This document shows, in pieces, positions 1-9,006 of a stretch of 64,000 bases of DNA. The notes beneath the pieces are model-generated. The model made no database searches and had not been told where the DNA came from. It was given only the letters and a program-made list of their open reading frames with translations. The translations under genes were made by a program, and so were the position numbers. Within the stretch, counting starts at the first letter, position 1; the number at the start of each line of letters is the position of its first letter. This DNA comes from Tetradesmus obliquus (Eukaryota > Chlorophyta > Chlorophyceae > Sphaeropleales > Scenedesmaceae). The stretch lies in assembly GCA_030272155.1 (NCBI GenBank), contig CP126207.1, forward strand, positions 2,108,001-2,172,000, written 5' to 3'.

Positions 1-1484
1 CATGCCTGTTGCCTCCTCATTTGTGGTGGTCTGCAGGTACCAGCAGCAGTGCAGGCAGCAGCACAGCAGCAGCGGCACGCGGCGGCAGGCCCAGGGGGAA
101 GTTTAGCAAGGAGGCTGAACAGCTGTATAAGCCAGAATTAAACTACATGCTGCTGAAGGACCAAGCAGCATACAGCACCCTCAAGCTTGTGTTCAAGTGC
201 AAGTGCTGCAACAGGAAGCACACAAGGCTGCTGGCACTGCAAACAGCATCCCGTGGCCAGCAGCCATTCGCATGCCACGTGTGCACGCGCAGGGGCAGCA
301 AGCATGAGAGGTTGCTGTATCAATTGCTGGACCAGTCTGCAGCTGTTGACTGCTATGCTGTTGAGGCAGTTGCTATTAGCAAGAAGATACAGCTGCAGGT
401 AGCTGGCAGCAGCAAGGGGCTGTGGCTGAACCGGCACAAGTGGGATGCCATGCTGCTGAAGCCACACAGCTTGCTGATTGAGGTTCAAGGGGAGCAACAC
501 ATAGATACAGAGGATGGCAGGCGCAACAACCGGGGTGACACGCTGGCAATCAGGCAAGCCAAGGATGAGGCACTGGCAACAGCAGCACTGGCCTTTGGGT
601 TCAGTGTGCTGTGGCTTCACGCGGGTGCTGCTGATGACCCGTGCGGCCGCGCCGTGCGCTGGGCAGCAGCTCTGCAGCAGGCGGTGCAGCACGTTACTGC
701 TGGCAGGCCCCCCAAGCTGTTCATGGCATGAACTCACCCGGTAAGCACAGCCCTCCCTGTCCCATGGCATGCCAGTTGTGCCTGTGAAGAACTTGATCCA
801 CACAGGCCCCAGCTGGTAGTTGACGCCAATGATGTACTTCAGCTTGATCGTCTTGCGGTTGCGCGTGAGCCGTGGCATGCTCCAGGCAAAGTCCTCTGCA
901 TCGCTGCTATACCAGCCCCTGGTGCAGCATTGGCTGAGGCACATCACCTTTTCATCCACATACACCACCCAAGGCTTCTGCTCCTCAAACACCTGCAGCT
1001 TCTCACCACACGATGTCACCCTGTCCCGCTTGTGCTGCGCGTCCAGGTAGGGCCGGTTGCGCACCTTGCCATACTGGAAGTGCGGGTCAATCTGCCTCAT
1101 GTGCCTGGTCAGGGTCTCGCCGGAGACGCCAGCGGCTGTGATGATGTCACGCACCACGGGGTTGGTTGTCATGAGCGCGTGTACCGACTCGTACGGCCGC
1201 GGCCTGCCTGCTGCATACCAGTTGAGGCATTCAGCATAGCATGTGTGCGTCTGAGCATCAGTCAGTTTTGGCGGACGGCCGCTGCCTGACTCAGGGACGA
1301 CAATGTTGCCGTCAACATCCATGCGCGGGCCCCAAATCCGCATGTATTGCAGTGGATTAGAGGGCACAGGCAGGCCTGCGTCCTCTAGCATGGTGCGCAT
1401 GGCCGCTGTGGCTGCATTGACATTGCCCCTGTTGGCCCTGTATGCAAGGCCAGCGGCAGCCTCCAGGCCGACTGTCAAGGTCAT
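1..1484 (-). CDS. DDE transposase, copy 1, 3' end cut by window start
   Basis: Exon 1 is 1484-738, the intron 737-31, and only the first ten codons of exon 2 (30-1) are inside the window. D177 is present; the parts with D295 and E331 lie outside. The missing end is an edge effect, not damage. Confidence 0.82.
147..731 (+). CDS. Vsr-like/EDxHD nuclease, copy 1
   Basis: 194 residues from ATG, antisense in intron 31-737; open upstream to 9 and beyond only from non-ATG codons. The protein is identical to the copy at 3814-4398. Confidence 0.72.
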   Translation: MLLKDQAAYSTLKLVFKCKCCNRKHTRLLALQTASRGQQPFACHVCTRRGSKHERLLYQLLDQSAAVDCYAVEAVAISKKIQLQVAGSSKGLWLNRHKWDAMLLKPHSLLIEVQGEQHIDTEDGRRNNRGDTLAIRQAKDEALATAALAFGFSVLWLHAGAADDPCGRAVRWAAALQQAVQHVTAGRPPKLFMA

Positions 1485-1672
1485 GTTCTGCAGTTACAGT
1501 ACAAACCCTAGTCAGTGGTGAACCTTGGACATGAGCAGTAGTGACGCCGGCGGTGCTTGGTTGAGGGTGCGGCTTGGCTGTGCAGACGGCATTAGCATGC
1601 TATGTCATTGTGTAGCACTGTATTGTGAATGCAGTATTGTCTGTTGAGTAATCATGAATATTTAATTGAAGT
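1485..1672 (-). promoter_or_regulatory. Upstream region of the transposase, TATA-like site at 1657-1666
   Basis: These 188 bp separate the transposase ATG from the CACTA element. On the minus strand ATTAAATATT (1666-1657) is an AT-rich, TATA-like stretch about 170 bases upstream of the ATG in otherwise GC-rich sequence. Just before the ATG lies CTGCAG, which could be a splice acceptor of an intron in the leader. No other motif is convincing. The same segment recurs in every unit. In the unit at 11002 it is joined to the sequence normally beyond the CACTA element. Confidence 0.3.
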
Positions 1673-2387
1673 CACTGGGTCTCATAAAGATTCTCGCCTC
1701 GTACATGCAGGTACATAGTCAAGATCCGTATGCATCTATTGGTGTGCTCAGATTGTGCGCAGCCTGCGTGCATGTCCAGAAAACCGAGTTTACGTATGTC
1801 CCTGGGCGCCCTAAGAAACTGCGGGGATTTGCGTGTTTTGGCCCTGCTGTGCTGCTTCGAGTGAAACATAAAAAGTATGCTTGCATCTGACAGCAGCAGC
1901 AGGGCTGACCATGCACTGTGGGCTTGTGTGTGCTTCTGTGATGGCATTACATTGCTGGTGTGCACTCGTGATGTTCGCCCTGCCTGGCTTTGCTACTTGC
2001 AAATAACGCGTTTTGTGCATCTCGATAATTTGGGTGTGACACAGTGATGCAGCGCGCTGCAGCAGCAGCCCAGCTGGCCCACCTGCTGCCTGCAACCAGC
2101 TCCTGGCCCCTTGCTGTGCTGATGTGTGCTGTTGGCAGCCTTGCCCCAAGTACCGTTTTCGTTGCTGTTCTGTGCGGAAGTTACATGTGCTGAAAAGCAG
2201 TACTTCTGGGGGGTCGACAGCAGCAGCAGCACGCAGCACAGCAGGAGTGCATGCATTCAGCCTCTTCAGCCCTGCATTGTGTGCCTGTGGTAACCGTCCT
2301 TACACGTACGAGTTTGCGATTGATACTGTTGCAACTCAGATACTTGGCAGGCAAAAGGCCCTGTGAGAATGAATATGAGACCCAGTG
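1673..2387. mobile_element. Non-autonomous CACTA-type DNA transposon, 715 bp (reference copy)
   Basis: The left end reads CACTGGGTCTCATA (1673-1686) and the right end TATGAGACCCAGTG (2374-2387), a perfect 14-bp terminal inverted repeat. It is flanked by AGT at 1670-1672 and AGT at 2388-2390, a 3-bp target duplication. CACTG/CACTA termini with a 3-bp duplication are the mark of the CACTA (EnSpm, CMC) superfamily. The interior has only short open frames without recognisable domains, so it depends on a transposase encoded elsewhere. The heptamer TGCATCT occurs at 1731, 1882 and 2016; whether these are subterminal transposase sites is unclear. It is inserted 188 bp upstream of the transposase start codon. 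The unit at 11002 shows the same site after excision, which independently fixes both ends. Confidence 0.9.
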
Positions 2388-3238
2388 AGTATCGAGCCCC
2401 TGCATGGCATGGGTTTAGGGCTGTTGACGTGTGTTGCGAACCAGCAGCTCAGCCGCTGGTAATATTTGCAGTGATACAGCATCGAAGTTCGCAGTTTCTG
2501 ACTACTATCACCGGATGTAAGCATCGCTGCACGCATAGCTTTGCCGTTGCCAAGTTTGACTCGGCATGATCTTACCACCTTGCTTGCTGTAGCGCGACAG
2601 GAATCCCTGATCACAACCGCGGAAATATACTATATGGCTTCAAATGTCGGATAGGAGCACGGCAGGAGCAGGAGGTCGGGCGAGGACGAGCAGGCATCAC
2701 GCAATCGTGCAGCAGGTGAGGAGCAACAACCTGGCCAGACATCGATGTATTGCAACACGCATCCGCAGTTCAGAAGTGATATTTCAGTAGAACACACAGC
2801 GTGCTACCTAGCATGAGCATTGCAGCTGTGCAGCATGCTGGCCAGAGCAGCAGCTGCGCCCTCCTGGCAGAACTGGTCTGCTGCATTTCAGCAGCAGCCA
2901 GGCTCTACACGATTTACTTATCAGCACCAGAACCTCCGCCAGTAACATACCATCTCTACTGTGCCATTGCCTCCTGCAGGCACATGTCAGGCATGGAGCA
3001 TTGCTGCCAGGCACTCGGCAGCAGCAGCAGCGCGAGTGCCGCCAGCAGCTGTGGGTGCCAACACACCATGCCCATCAACAACCAAGACAATCACGTTGCA
3101 GCAGGTATGAAATGCATCCAGCATATGCAGTGCTGTCACTACACCACATCAGCTGTTGCAACAGCTTGCAGCAACCAAGTTGAACAGCAGCAGGCAACCC
3201 ATCTGCATGAGTTGCGCAAGCAGTGCATGCACCAACCT
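2388..3238. other. Spacer downstream of the transposase, no recognisable gene
   Basis: These 851 bp lie between the right end of the CACTA element and the transposase stop codon. A plus-strand frame from the ATG at 2813 to 3523 is open, but it is Cys/His/Gln/Ala-rich, has no domain, and in its second half is antisense to transposase exon 2, so I do not call it. The sequence has many GCAGCAG runs and a small imperfect hairpin around CCAGCAGCTCAGCCGCTGG near 2440. No tRNA, snRNA or clear terminal repeat of the Tc1-like element was seen. It recurs in each unit (for example 6055-6905, 16344-17194, 60348-61198). Confidence 0.6.
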
Positions 3239-5151
3239 CTACCTCAGGCCTGGTGGGGCATACAGCCCACCACTGTTAATGATTGCCTGGTAGGTTGCTG
3301 GGAGGCTATCAATATCAGCCTGGACAGAAGCAGCTGGGTAGGCAAAGAACAATTCCACCAACTTGGCTATGCACTCCTTGTCATTGGGCTTGTTGTTCCA
3401 GCGCGCATAACGCCAGGCTGTCATTGCCTGGGTCAGGTATGCATGCACATGCTCCACTACCTTGTGCATGTCAGGACTCAGGGCTGGCAAACTCAAAAGC
3501 CTGCCTGCAGGCCAGATGCCTAGCGACGCAAGCTCAGCCTTGGTGTGGGCTGTGCTGTTGTCCTGTGACAGCAGCCAGGGCGCGTGGCGCTGCAAACCCA
3601 GGCGTTCTGAGATGGTGTCCAGGTTGAGGTTGAGGTCCCAGATGCAATCCTCATACTCATCAGCTGTCATGCCTGTTGCCTCCTCATTTGTGGTGGTCTG
3701 CAGGTACCAGCAGCAGTGCAGGCAGCAGCACAGCAGCAGCGGCACGCGGCGGCAGGCCCAGGGGGAAGTTTAGCAAGGAGGCTGAACAGCTGTATAAGCC
3801 AGAATTAAACTACATGCTGCTGAAGGACCAAGCAGCATACAGCACCCTCAAGCTTGTGTTCAAGTGCAAGTGCTGCAACAGGAAGCACACAAGGCTGCTG
3901 GCACTGCAAACAGCATCCCGTGGCCAGCAGCCATTCGCATGCCACGTGTGCACGCGCAGGGGCAGCAAGCATGAGAGGTTGCTGTATCAATTGCTGGACC
4001 AGTCTGCAGCTGTTGACTGCTATGCTGTTGAGGCAGTTGCTATTAGCAAGAAGATACAGCTGCAGGTAGCTGGCAGCAGCAAGGGGCTGTGGCTGAACCG
4101 GCACAAGTGGGATGCCATGCTGCTGAAGCCACACAGCTTGCTGATTGAGGTTCAAGGGGAGCAACACATAGATACAGAGGATGGCAGGCGCAACAACCGG
4201 GGTGACACGCTGGCAATCAGGCAAGCCAAGGATGAGGCACTGGCAACAGCAGCACTGGCCTTTGGGTTCAGTGTGCTGTGGCTTCACGCGGGTGCTGCTG
4301 ATGACCCGTGCGGCCGCGCCGTGCGCTGGGCAGCAGCTCTGCAGCAGGCGGTGCAGCACGTTACTGCTGGCAGGCCCCCCAAGCTGTTCATGGCATGAAC
4401 TCACCCGGTAAGCACAGCCCTCCCTGTCCCATGGCATGCCAGTTGTGCCTGTGAAGAACTTGATCCACACAGGCCCCAGCTGGTAGTTGACGCCAATGAT
4501 GTACTTCAGCTTGATCGTCTTGCGGTTGCGCGTGAGCCGTGGCATGCTCCAGGCAAAGTCCTCTGCATCGCTGCTATACCAGCCCCTGGTGCAGCATTGG
4601 CTGAGGCACATCACCTTTTCATCCACATACACCACCCAAGGCTTCTGCTCCTCAAACACCTGCAGCTTCTCACCACACGATGTCACCCTGTCCCGCTTGT
4701 GCTGCGCGTCCAGGTAGGGCCGGTTGCGCACCTTGCCATACTGGAAGTGCGGGTCAATCTGCCTCATGTGCCTGGTCAGGGTCTCGCCGGAGACGCCAGC
4801 GGCTGTGATGATGTCACGCACCACGGGGTTGGTTGTCATGAGCGCGTGTACCGACTCGTACGGCCGCGGCCTGCCTGCTGCATACCAGTTGAGGCATTCA
4901 GCATAGCATGTGTGCGTCTGAGCATCAGTCAGTTTTGGCGGACGGCCGCTGCCTGACTCAGGGACGACAATGTTGCCGTCAACATCCATGCGCGGGCCCC
5001 AAATCCGCATGTATTGCAGTGGATTAGAGGGCACAGGCAGGCCTGCGTCCTCTAGCATGGTGCGCATGGCCGCTGTGGCTGCATTGACATTGCCCCTGTT
5101 GGCCCTGTATGCAAGGCCAGCGGCAGCCTCCAGGCCGACTGTCAAGGTCAT
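3239..5151 (-). CDS. Two-exon DDE transposase, IS630/Tc1/mariner superfamily (reference copy)
   Basis: The product would cut and rejoin transposon ends in the nucleus. Exon 1 is 5151-4405 (249 codons), the intron is 4404-3698, and exon 2 is 3697-3239 (152 codons plus TAG), giving 401 residues. The start is the ATG at 5151, with an in-frame TAA nine bases upstream. GRPPK at 69-73 precedes a helix-turn-helix-like stretch at about 111-131. The first catalytic Asp is D177 in VVYVDEK. The second is D295 in LLSQDNSTAH. The third acidic residue is E331 in LSPDMHKVVEH, which matches the SPDLNPIE block of Tc1-type enzymes. There are 35 residues between D295 and E331 (DD35E). The splice joins CGG to ACC in phase 0 and restores the fold between D1 and D2, which is the main support for the intron. 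Length fits the family. Subfamily is unassigned. A further 5' exon is possible, because CTGCAG lies just before AACATG. Confidence 0.87.
3698..4404 (-). other. Spliceosomal intron of the transposase, carrying an antisense nuclease frame
   Basis: On the minus strand this 707-bp segment begins GTGAGT and ends CTGCAG, a donor and acceptor pair typical of green algae. Removing it joins exon 1 to exon 2 in phase 0 and makes a continuous DDE domain. Its length is not a multiple of three. Reading through it in the transposase frame gives 199 extra residues of low-complexity Cys/Leu/Gln-rich sequence with no family resemblance before a stop. The plus strand is open across the whole intron and encodes the nuclease, whose TGA ends six bases from the donor side of the intron. 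The same intron lies at 31-737, 7365-8071, 11032-11738, 13987-14693 and so on through 61658-62364. No transcript evidence is available here. Confidence 0.8.
3814..4398 (+). CDS. Vsr-like/EDxHD-type endonuclease with zinc-ribbon-like cysteines (reference copy)
   Basis: This is probably a DNA-cutting enzyme of the group that includes very-short-patch-repair nucleases and EDxHD homing endonucleases. From the ATG at 3814 it has 194 residues. A cysteine cluster (C18, C20, C21 with C43, C46) resembles a zinc ribbon. The nuclease core follows: E54 in SKHERLLYQLL, D100 in HKWDAMLL, LIEVQGEQH at 110-118 (E112, Q117, H118), K139 in RQAKDEALA, and a closing hydrophobic strand FGFSVLWLHA. The order E...D...IExxGEQH...K matches the family. 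GRPPKL at 186-191 looks like an AT-hook core. The frame is open back to 3628 without an ATG, and it includes another hook-like GRPRGK at about 3751-3765. The true start may therefore come from an upstream exon spliced at CTGCAG (3698-3703). It lies wholly in the intron of the opposite-strand transposase. Family call fairly firm; start and expression unproven. Confidence 0.72.
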   Translation: MLLKDQAAYSTLKLVFKCKCCNRKHTRLLALQTASRGQQPFACHVCTRRGSKHERLLYQLLDQSAAVDCYAVEAVAISKKIQLQVAGSSKGLWLNRHKWDAMLLKPHSLLIEVQGEQHIDTEDGRRNNRGDTLAIRQAKDEALATAALAFGFSVLWLHAGAADDPCGRAVRWAAALQQAVQHVTAGRPPKLFMA

Positions 5152-5339
5152 GTTCTGCAGTTACAGTACAAACCCTAGTCAGTGGTGAACCTTGGACATG
5201 AGCAGTAGTGACGCCGGCGGTGCTTGGTTGAGGGTGCGGCTTGGCTGTGCAGACGGCATTAGCATGCTATGTCATTGTGTAGCACTGTATTGTGAATGCA
5301 GTATTGTCTGTTGAGTAATCATGAATATTTAATTGAAGT

Positions 5340-6054
5340 CACTGGGTCTCATAAAGATTCTCGCCTCGTACATGCAGGTACATAGTCAAGATCCGTATGC
5401 ATCTATTGGTGTGCTCAGATTGTGCGCAGCCTGCGTGCATGTCCAGAAAACCGAGTTTACGTATGTCCCTGGGCGCCCTAAGAAACTGCGGGGATTTGCG
5501 TGTTTTGGCCCTGCTGTGCTGCTTCGAGTGAAACATAAAAAGTATGCTTGCATCTGACAGCAGCAGCAGGGCTGACCATGCACTGTGGGCTTGTGTGTGC
5601 TTCTGTGATGGCATTACATTGCTGGTGTGCACTCGTGATGTTCGCCCTGCCTGGCTTTGCTACTTGCAAATAACGCGTTTTGTGCATCTCGATAATTTGG
5701 GTGTGACACAGTGATGCAGCGCGCTGCAGCAGCAGCCCAGCTGGCCCACCTGCTGCCTGCAACCAGCTCCTGGCCCCTTGCTGTGCTGATGTGTGCTGTT
5801 GGCAGCCTTGCCCCAAGTACCGTTTTCGTTGCTGTTCTGTGCGGAAGTTACATGTGCTGAAAAGCAGTACTTCTGGGGGGTCGACAGCAGCAGCAGCACG
5901 CAGCACAGCAGGAGTGCATGCATTCAGCCTCTTCAGCCCTGCATTGTGTGCCTGTGGTAACCGTCCTTACACGTACGAGTTTGCGATTGATACTGTTGCA
6001 ACTCAGATACTTGGCAGGCAAAAGGCCCTGTGAGAATGAATATGAGACCCAGTG
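5340..6054. mobile_element. CACTA-type element, copy 2
   Basis: 715 bp, CACTGGG... start at 5340, ...CCCAGTG end at 6054, AGT at 5337-5339 and 6055-6057. It sits upstream of the transposase at 3239-5151. Confidence 0.9.
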
Positions 6055-6905
6055 AGTATCGAGCCCCTGCATGGCATGGGTTTAGGGCTGTTGACGTGTG
6101 TTGCGAACCAGCAGCTCAGCCGCTGGTAATATTTGCAGTGATACAGCATCGAAGTTCGCAGTTTCTGACTACTATCACCGGATGTAAGCATCGCTGCACG
6201 CATAGCTTTGCCGTTGCCAAGTTTGACTCGGCATGATCTTACCACCTTGCTTGCTGTAGCGCGACAGGAATCCCTGATCACAACCGCGGAAATATACTAT
6301 ATGGCTTCAAATGTCGGATAGGAGCACGGCAGGAGCAGGAGGTCGGGCGAGGACGAGCAGGCATCACGCAATCGTGCAGCAGGTGAGGAGCAACAACCTG
6401 GCCAGACATCGATGTATTGCAACACGCATCCGCAGTTCAGAAGTGATATTTCAGTAGAACACACAGCGTGCTACCTAGCATGAGCATTGCAGCTGTGCAG
6501 CATGCTGGCCAGAGCAGCAGCTGCGCCCTCCTGGCAGAACTGGTCTGCTGCATTTCAGCAGCAGCCAGGCTCTACACGATTTACTTATCAGCACCAGAAC
6601 CTCCGCCAGTAACATACCATCTCTACTGTGCCATTGCCTCCTGCAGGCACATGTCAGGCATGGAGCATTGCTGCCAGGCACTCGGCAGCAGCAGCAGCGC
6701 GAGTGCCGCCAGCAGCTGTGGGTGCCAACACACCATGCCCATCAACAACCAAGACAATCACGTTGCAGCAGGTATGAAATGCATCCAGCATATGCAGTGC
6801 TGTCACTACACCACATCAGCTGTTGCAACAGCTTGCAGCAACCAAGTTGAACAGCAGCAGGCAACCCATCTGCATGAGTTGCGCAAGCAGTGCATGCACC
6901 AACCT

Positions 6906-8818
6906 CTACCTCAGGCCTGGTGGGGCATACAGCCCACCACTGTTAATGATTGCCTGGTAGGTTGCTGGGAGGCTATCAATATCAGCCTGGACAGAAGCAG
7001 CTGGGTAGGCAAAGAACAATTCCACCAACTTGGCTATGCACTCCTTGTCATTGGGCTTGTTGTTCCAGCGCGCATAACGCCAGGCTGTCATTGCCTGGGT
7101 CAGGTATGCATGCACATGCTCCACTACCTTGTGCATGTCAGGACTCAGGGCTGGCAAACTCAAAAGCCTGCCTGCAGGCCAGATGCCTAGCGACGCAAGC
7201 TCAGCCTTGGTGTGGGCTGTGCTGTTGTCCTGTGACAGCAGCCAGGGCGCGTGGCGCTGCAAACCCAGGCGTTCTGAGATGGTGTCCAGGTTGAGGTTGA
7301 GGTCCCAGATGCAATCCTCATACTCATCAGCTGTCATGCCTGTTGCCTCCTCATTTGTGGTGGTCTGCAGGTACCAGCAGCAGTGCAGGCAGCAGCACAG
7401 CAGCAGCGGCACGCGGCGGCAGGCCCAGGGGGAAGTTTAGCAAGGAGGCTGAACAGCTGTATAAGCCAGAATTAAACTACATGCTGCTGAAGGACCAAGC
7501 AGCATACAGCACCCTCAAGCTTGTGTTCAAGTGCAAGTGCTGCAACAGGAAGCACACAAGGCTGCTGGCACTGCAAACAGCATCCCGTGGCCAGCAGCCA
7601 TTCGCATGCCACGTGTGCACGCGCAGGGGCAGCAAGCATGAGAGGTTGCTGTATCAATTGCTGGACCAGTCTGCAGCTGTTGACTGCTATGCTGTTGAGG
7701 CAGTTGCTATTAGCAAGAAGATACAGCTGCAGGTAGCTGGCAGCAGCAAGGGGCTGTGGCTGAACCGGCACAAGTGGGATGCCATGCTGCTGAAGCCACA
7801 CAGCTTGCTGATTGAGGTTCAAGGGGAGCAACACATAGATACAGAGGATGGCAGGCGCAACAACCGGGGTGACACGCTGGCAATCAGGCAAGCCAAGGAT
7901 GAGGCACTGGCAACAGCAGCACTGGCCTTTGGGTTCAGTGTGCTGTGGCTTCACGCGGGTGCTGCTGATGACCCGTGCGGCCGCGCCGTGCGCTGGGCAG
8001 CAGCTCTGCAGCAGGCGGTGCAGCACGTTACTGCTGGCAGGCCCCCCAAGCTGTTCATGGCATGAACTCACCCGGTAAGCACAGCCCTCCCTGTCCCATG
8101 GCATGCCAGTTGTGCCTGTGAAGAACTTGATCCACACAGGCCCCAGCTGGTAGTTGACGCCAATGATGTACTTCAGCTTGATCGTCTTGCGGTTGCGCGT
8201 GAGCCGTGGCATGCTCCAGGCAAAGTCCTCTGCATCGCTGCTATACCAGCCCCTGGTGCAGCATTGGCTGAGGCACATCACCTTTTCATCCACATACACC
8301 ACCCAAGGCTTCTGCTCCTCAAACACCTGCAGCTTCTCACCACACGATGTCACCCTGTCCCGCTTGTGCTGCGCGTCCAGGTAGGGCCGGTTGCGCACCT
8401 TGCCATACTGGAAGTGCGGGTCAATCTGCCTCATGTGCCTGGTCAGGGTCTCGCCGGAGACGCCAGCGGCTGTGATGATGTCACGCACCACGGGGTTGGT
8501 TGTCATGAGCGCGTGTACCGACTCGTACGGCCGCGGCCTGCCTGCTGCATACCAGTTGAGGCATTCAGCATAGCATGTGTGCGTCTGAGCATCAGTCAGT
8601 TTTGGCGGACGGCCGCTGCCTGACTCAGGGACGACAATGTTGCCGTCAACATCCATGCGCGGGCCCCAAATCCGCATGTATTGCAGTGGATTAGAGGGCA
8701 CAGGCAGGCCTGCGTCCTCTAGCATGGTGCGCATGGCCGCTGTGGCTGCATTGACATTGCCCCTGTTGGCCCTGTATGCAAGGCCAGCGGCAGCCTCCAG
8801 GCCGACTGTCAAGGTCAT
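6906..8818 (-). CDS. DDE transposase, copy 3
   Basis: Exon 1 8818-8072, intron 8071-7365, exon 2 7364-6906. Translation, splice borders and the D177/D295/E331 triad are the same as in the copy at 3239-5151. Confidence 0.86.
7481..8065 (+). CDS. Vsr-like/EDxHD nuclease, copy 3
   Basis: Antisense in intron 7365-8071; identical protein to the copy at 3814-4398. Confidence 0.72.
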   Translation: MLLKDQAAYSTLKLVFKCKCCNRKHTRLLALQTASRGQQPFACHVCTRRGSKHERLLYQLLDQSAAVDCYAVEAVAISKKIQLQVAGSSKGLWLNRHKWDAMLLKPHSLLIEVQGEQHIDTEDGRRNNRGDTLAIRQAKDEALATAALAFGFSVLWLHAGAADDPCGRAVRWAAALQQAVQHVTAGRPPKLFMA

Positions 8819-9006
8819 GTTCTGCAGTTACAGTACAAACCCTAGTCAGTGGTGAACCTTGGACATGAGCAGTAGTGACGCCGGCGGTGCTTGGTTGAGG
8901 GTGCGGCTTGGCTGTGCAGACGGCATTAGCATGCTATGTCATTGTGTAGCACTGTATTGTGAATGCAGTATTGTCTGTTGAGTAATCATGAATATTTAAT
9001 TGAAGT

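Noticed and set aside
9..146. TTG at position 9 as the start of the nuclease
   Set aside because: Nuclear genes rarely start at TTG. The frame is merely open upstream; either the ATG at 147 or an upstream exon joined at CTGCAG is more likely.
138..737. C-terminal 199 residues of a 448-residue minus-strand frame running through the intron
   Set aside because: After the CGG at 738 a clean GTGAGT donor begins, and the continuation is Cys/Leu/Gln-rich with no family resemblance, whereas splicing to 3697-type exon 2 restores the DDE domain in phase.
930..1289. Plus-strand 119-residue frame opposite transposase exon 1
   Set aside because: It mirrors the conserved transposase exon, so it is a shadow frame.
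1503..1510. AAACCCTA resembling a plant or algal telomere repeat
   Set aside because: It occurs once per unit and is not in a run, so it is a chance match and does not show a telomere.
1811..2239. Minus-strand 142-residue frame inside the CACTA element
   Set aside because: No resemblance to a CACTA transposase or other family; the element is too short to be autonomous.
2813..3523. Plus-strand frame of 236 residues from ATG
   Set aside because: No domain, unusual Cys/His/Gln content, and its second half is antisense to transposase exon 2; it looks like a shadow in CAG-rich DNA.
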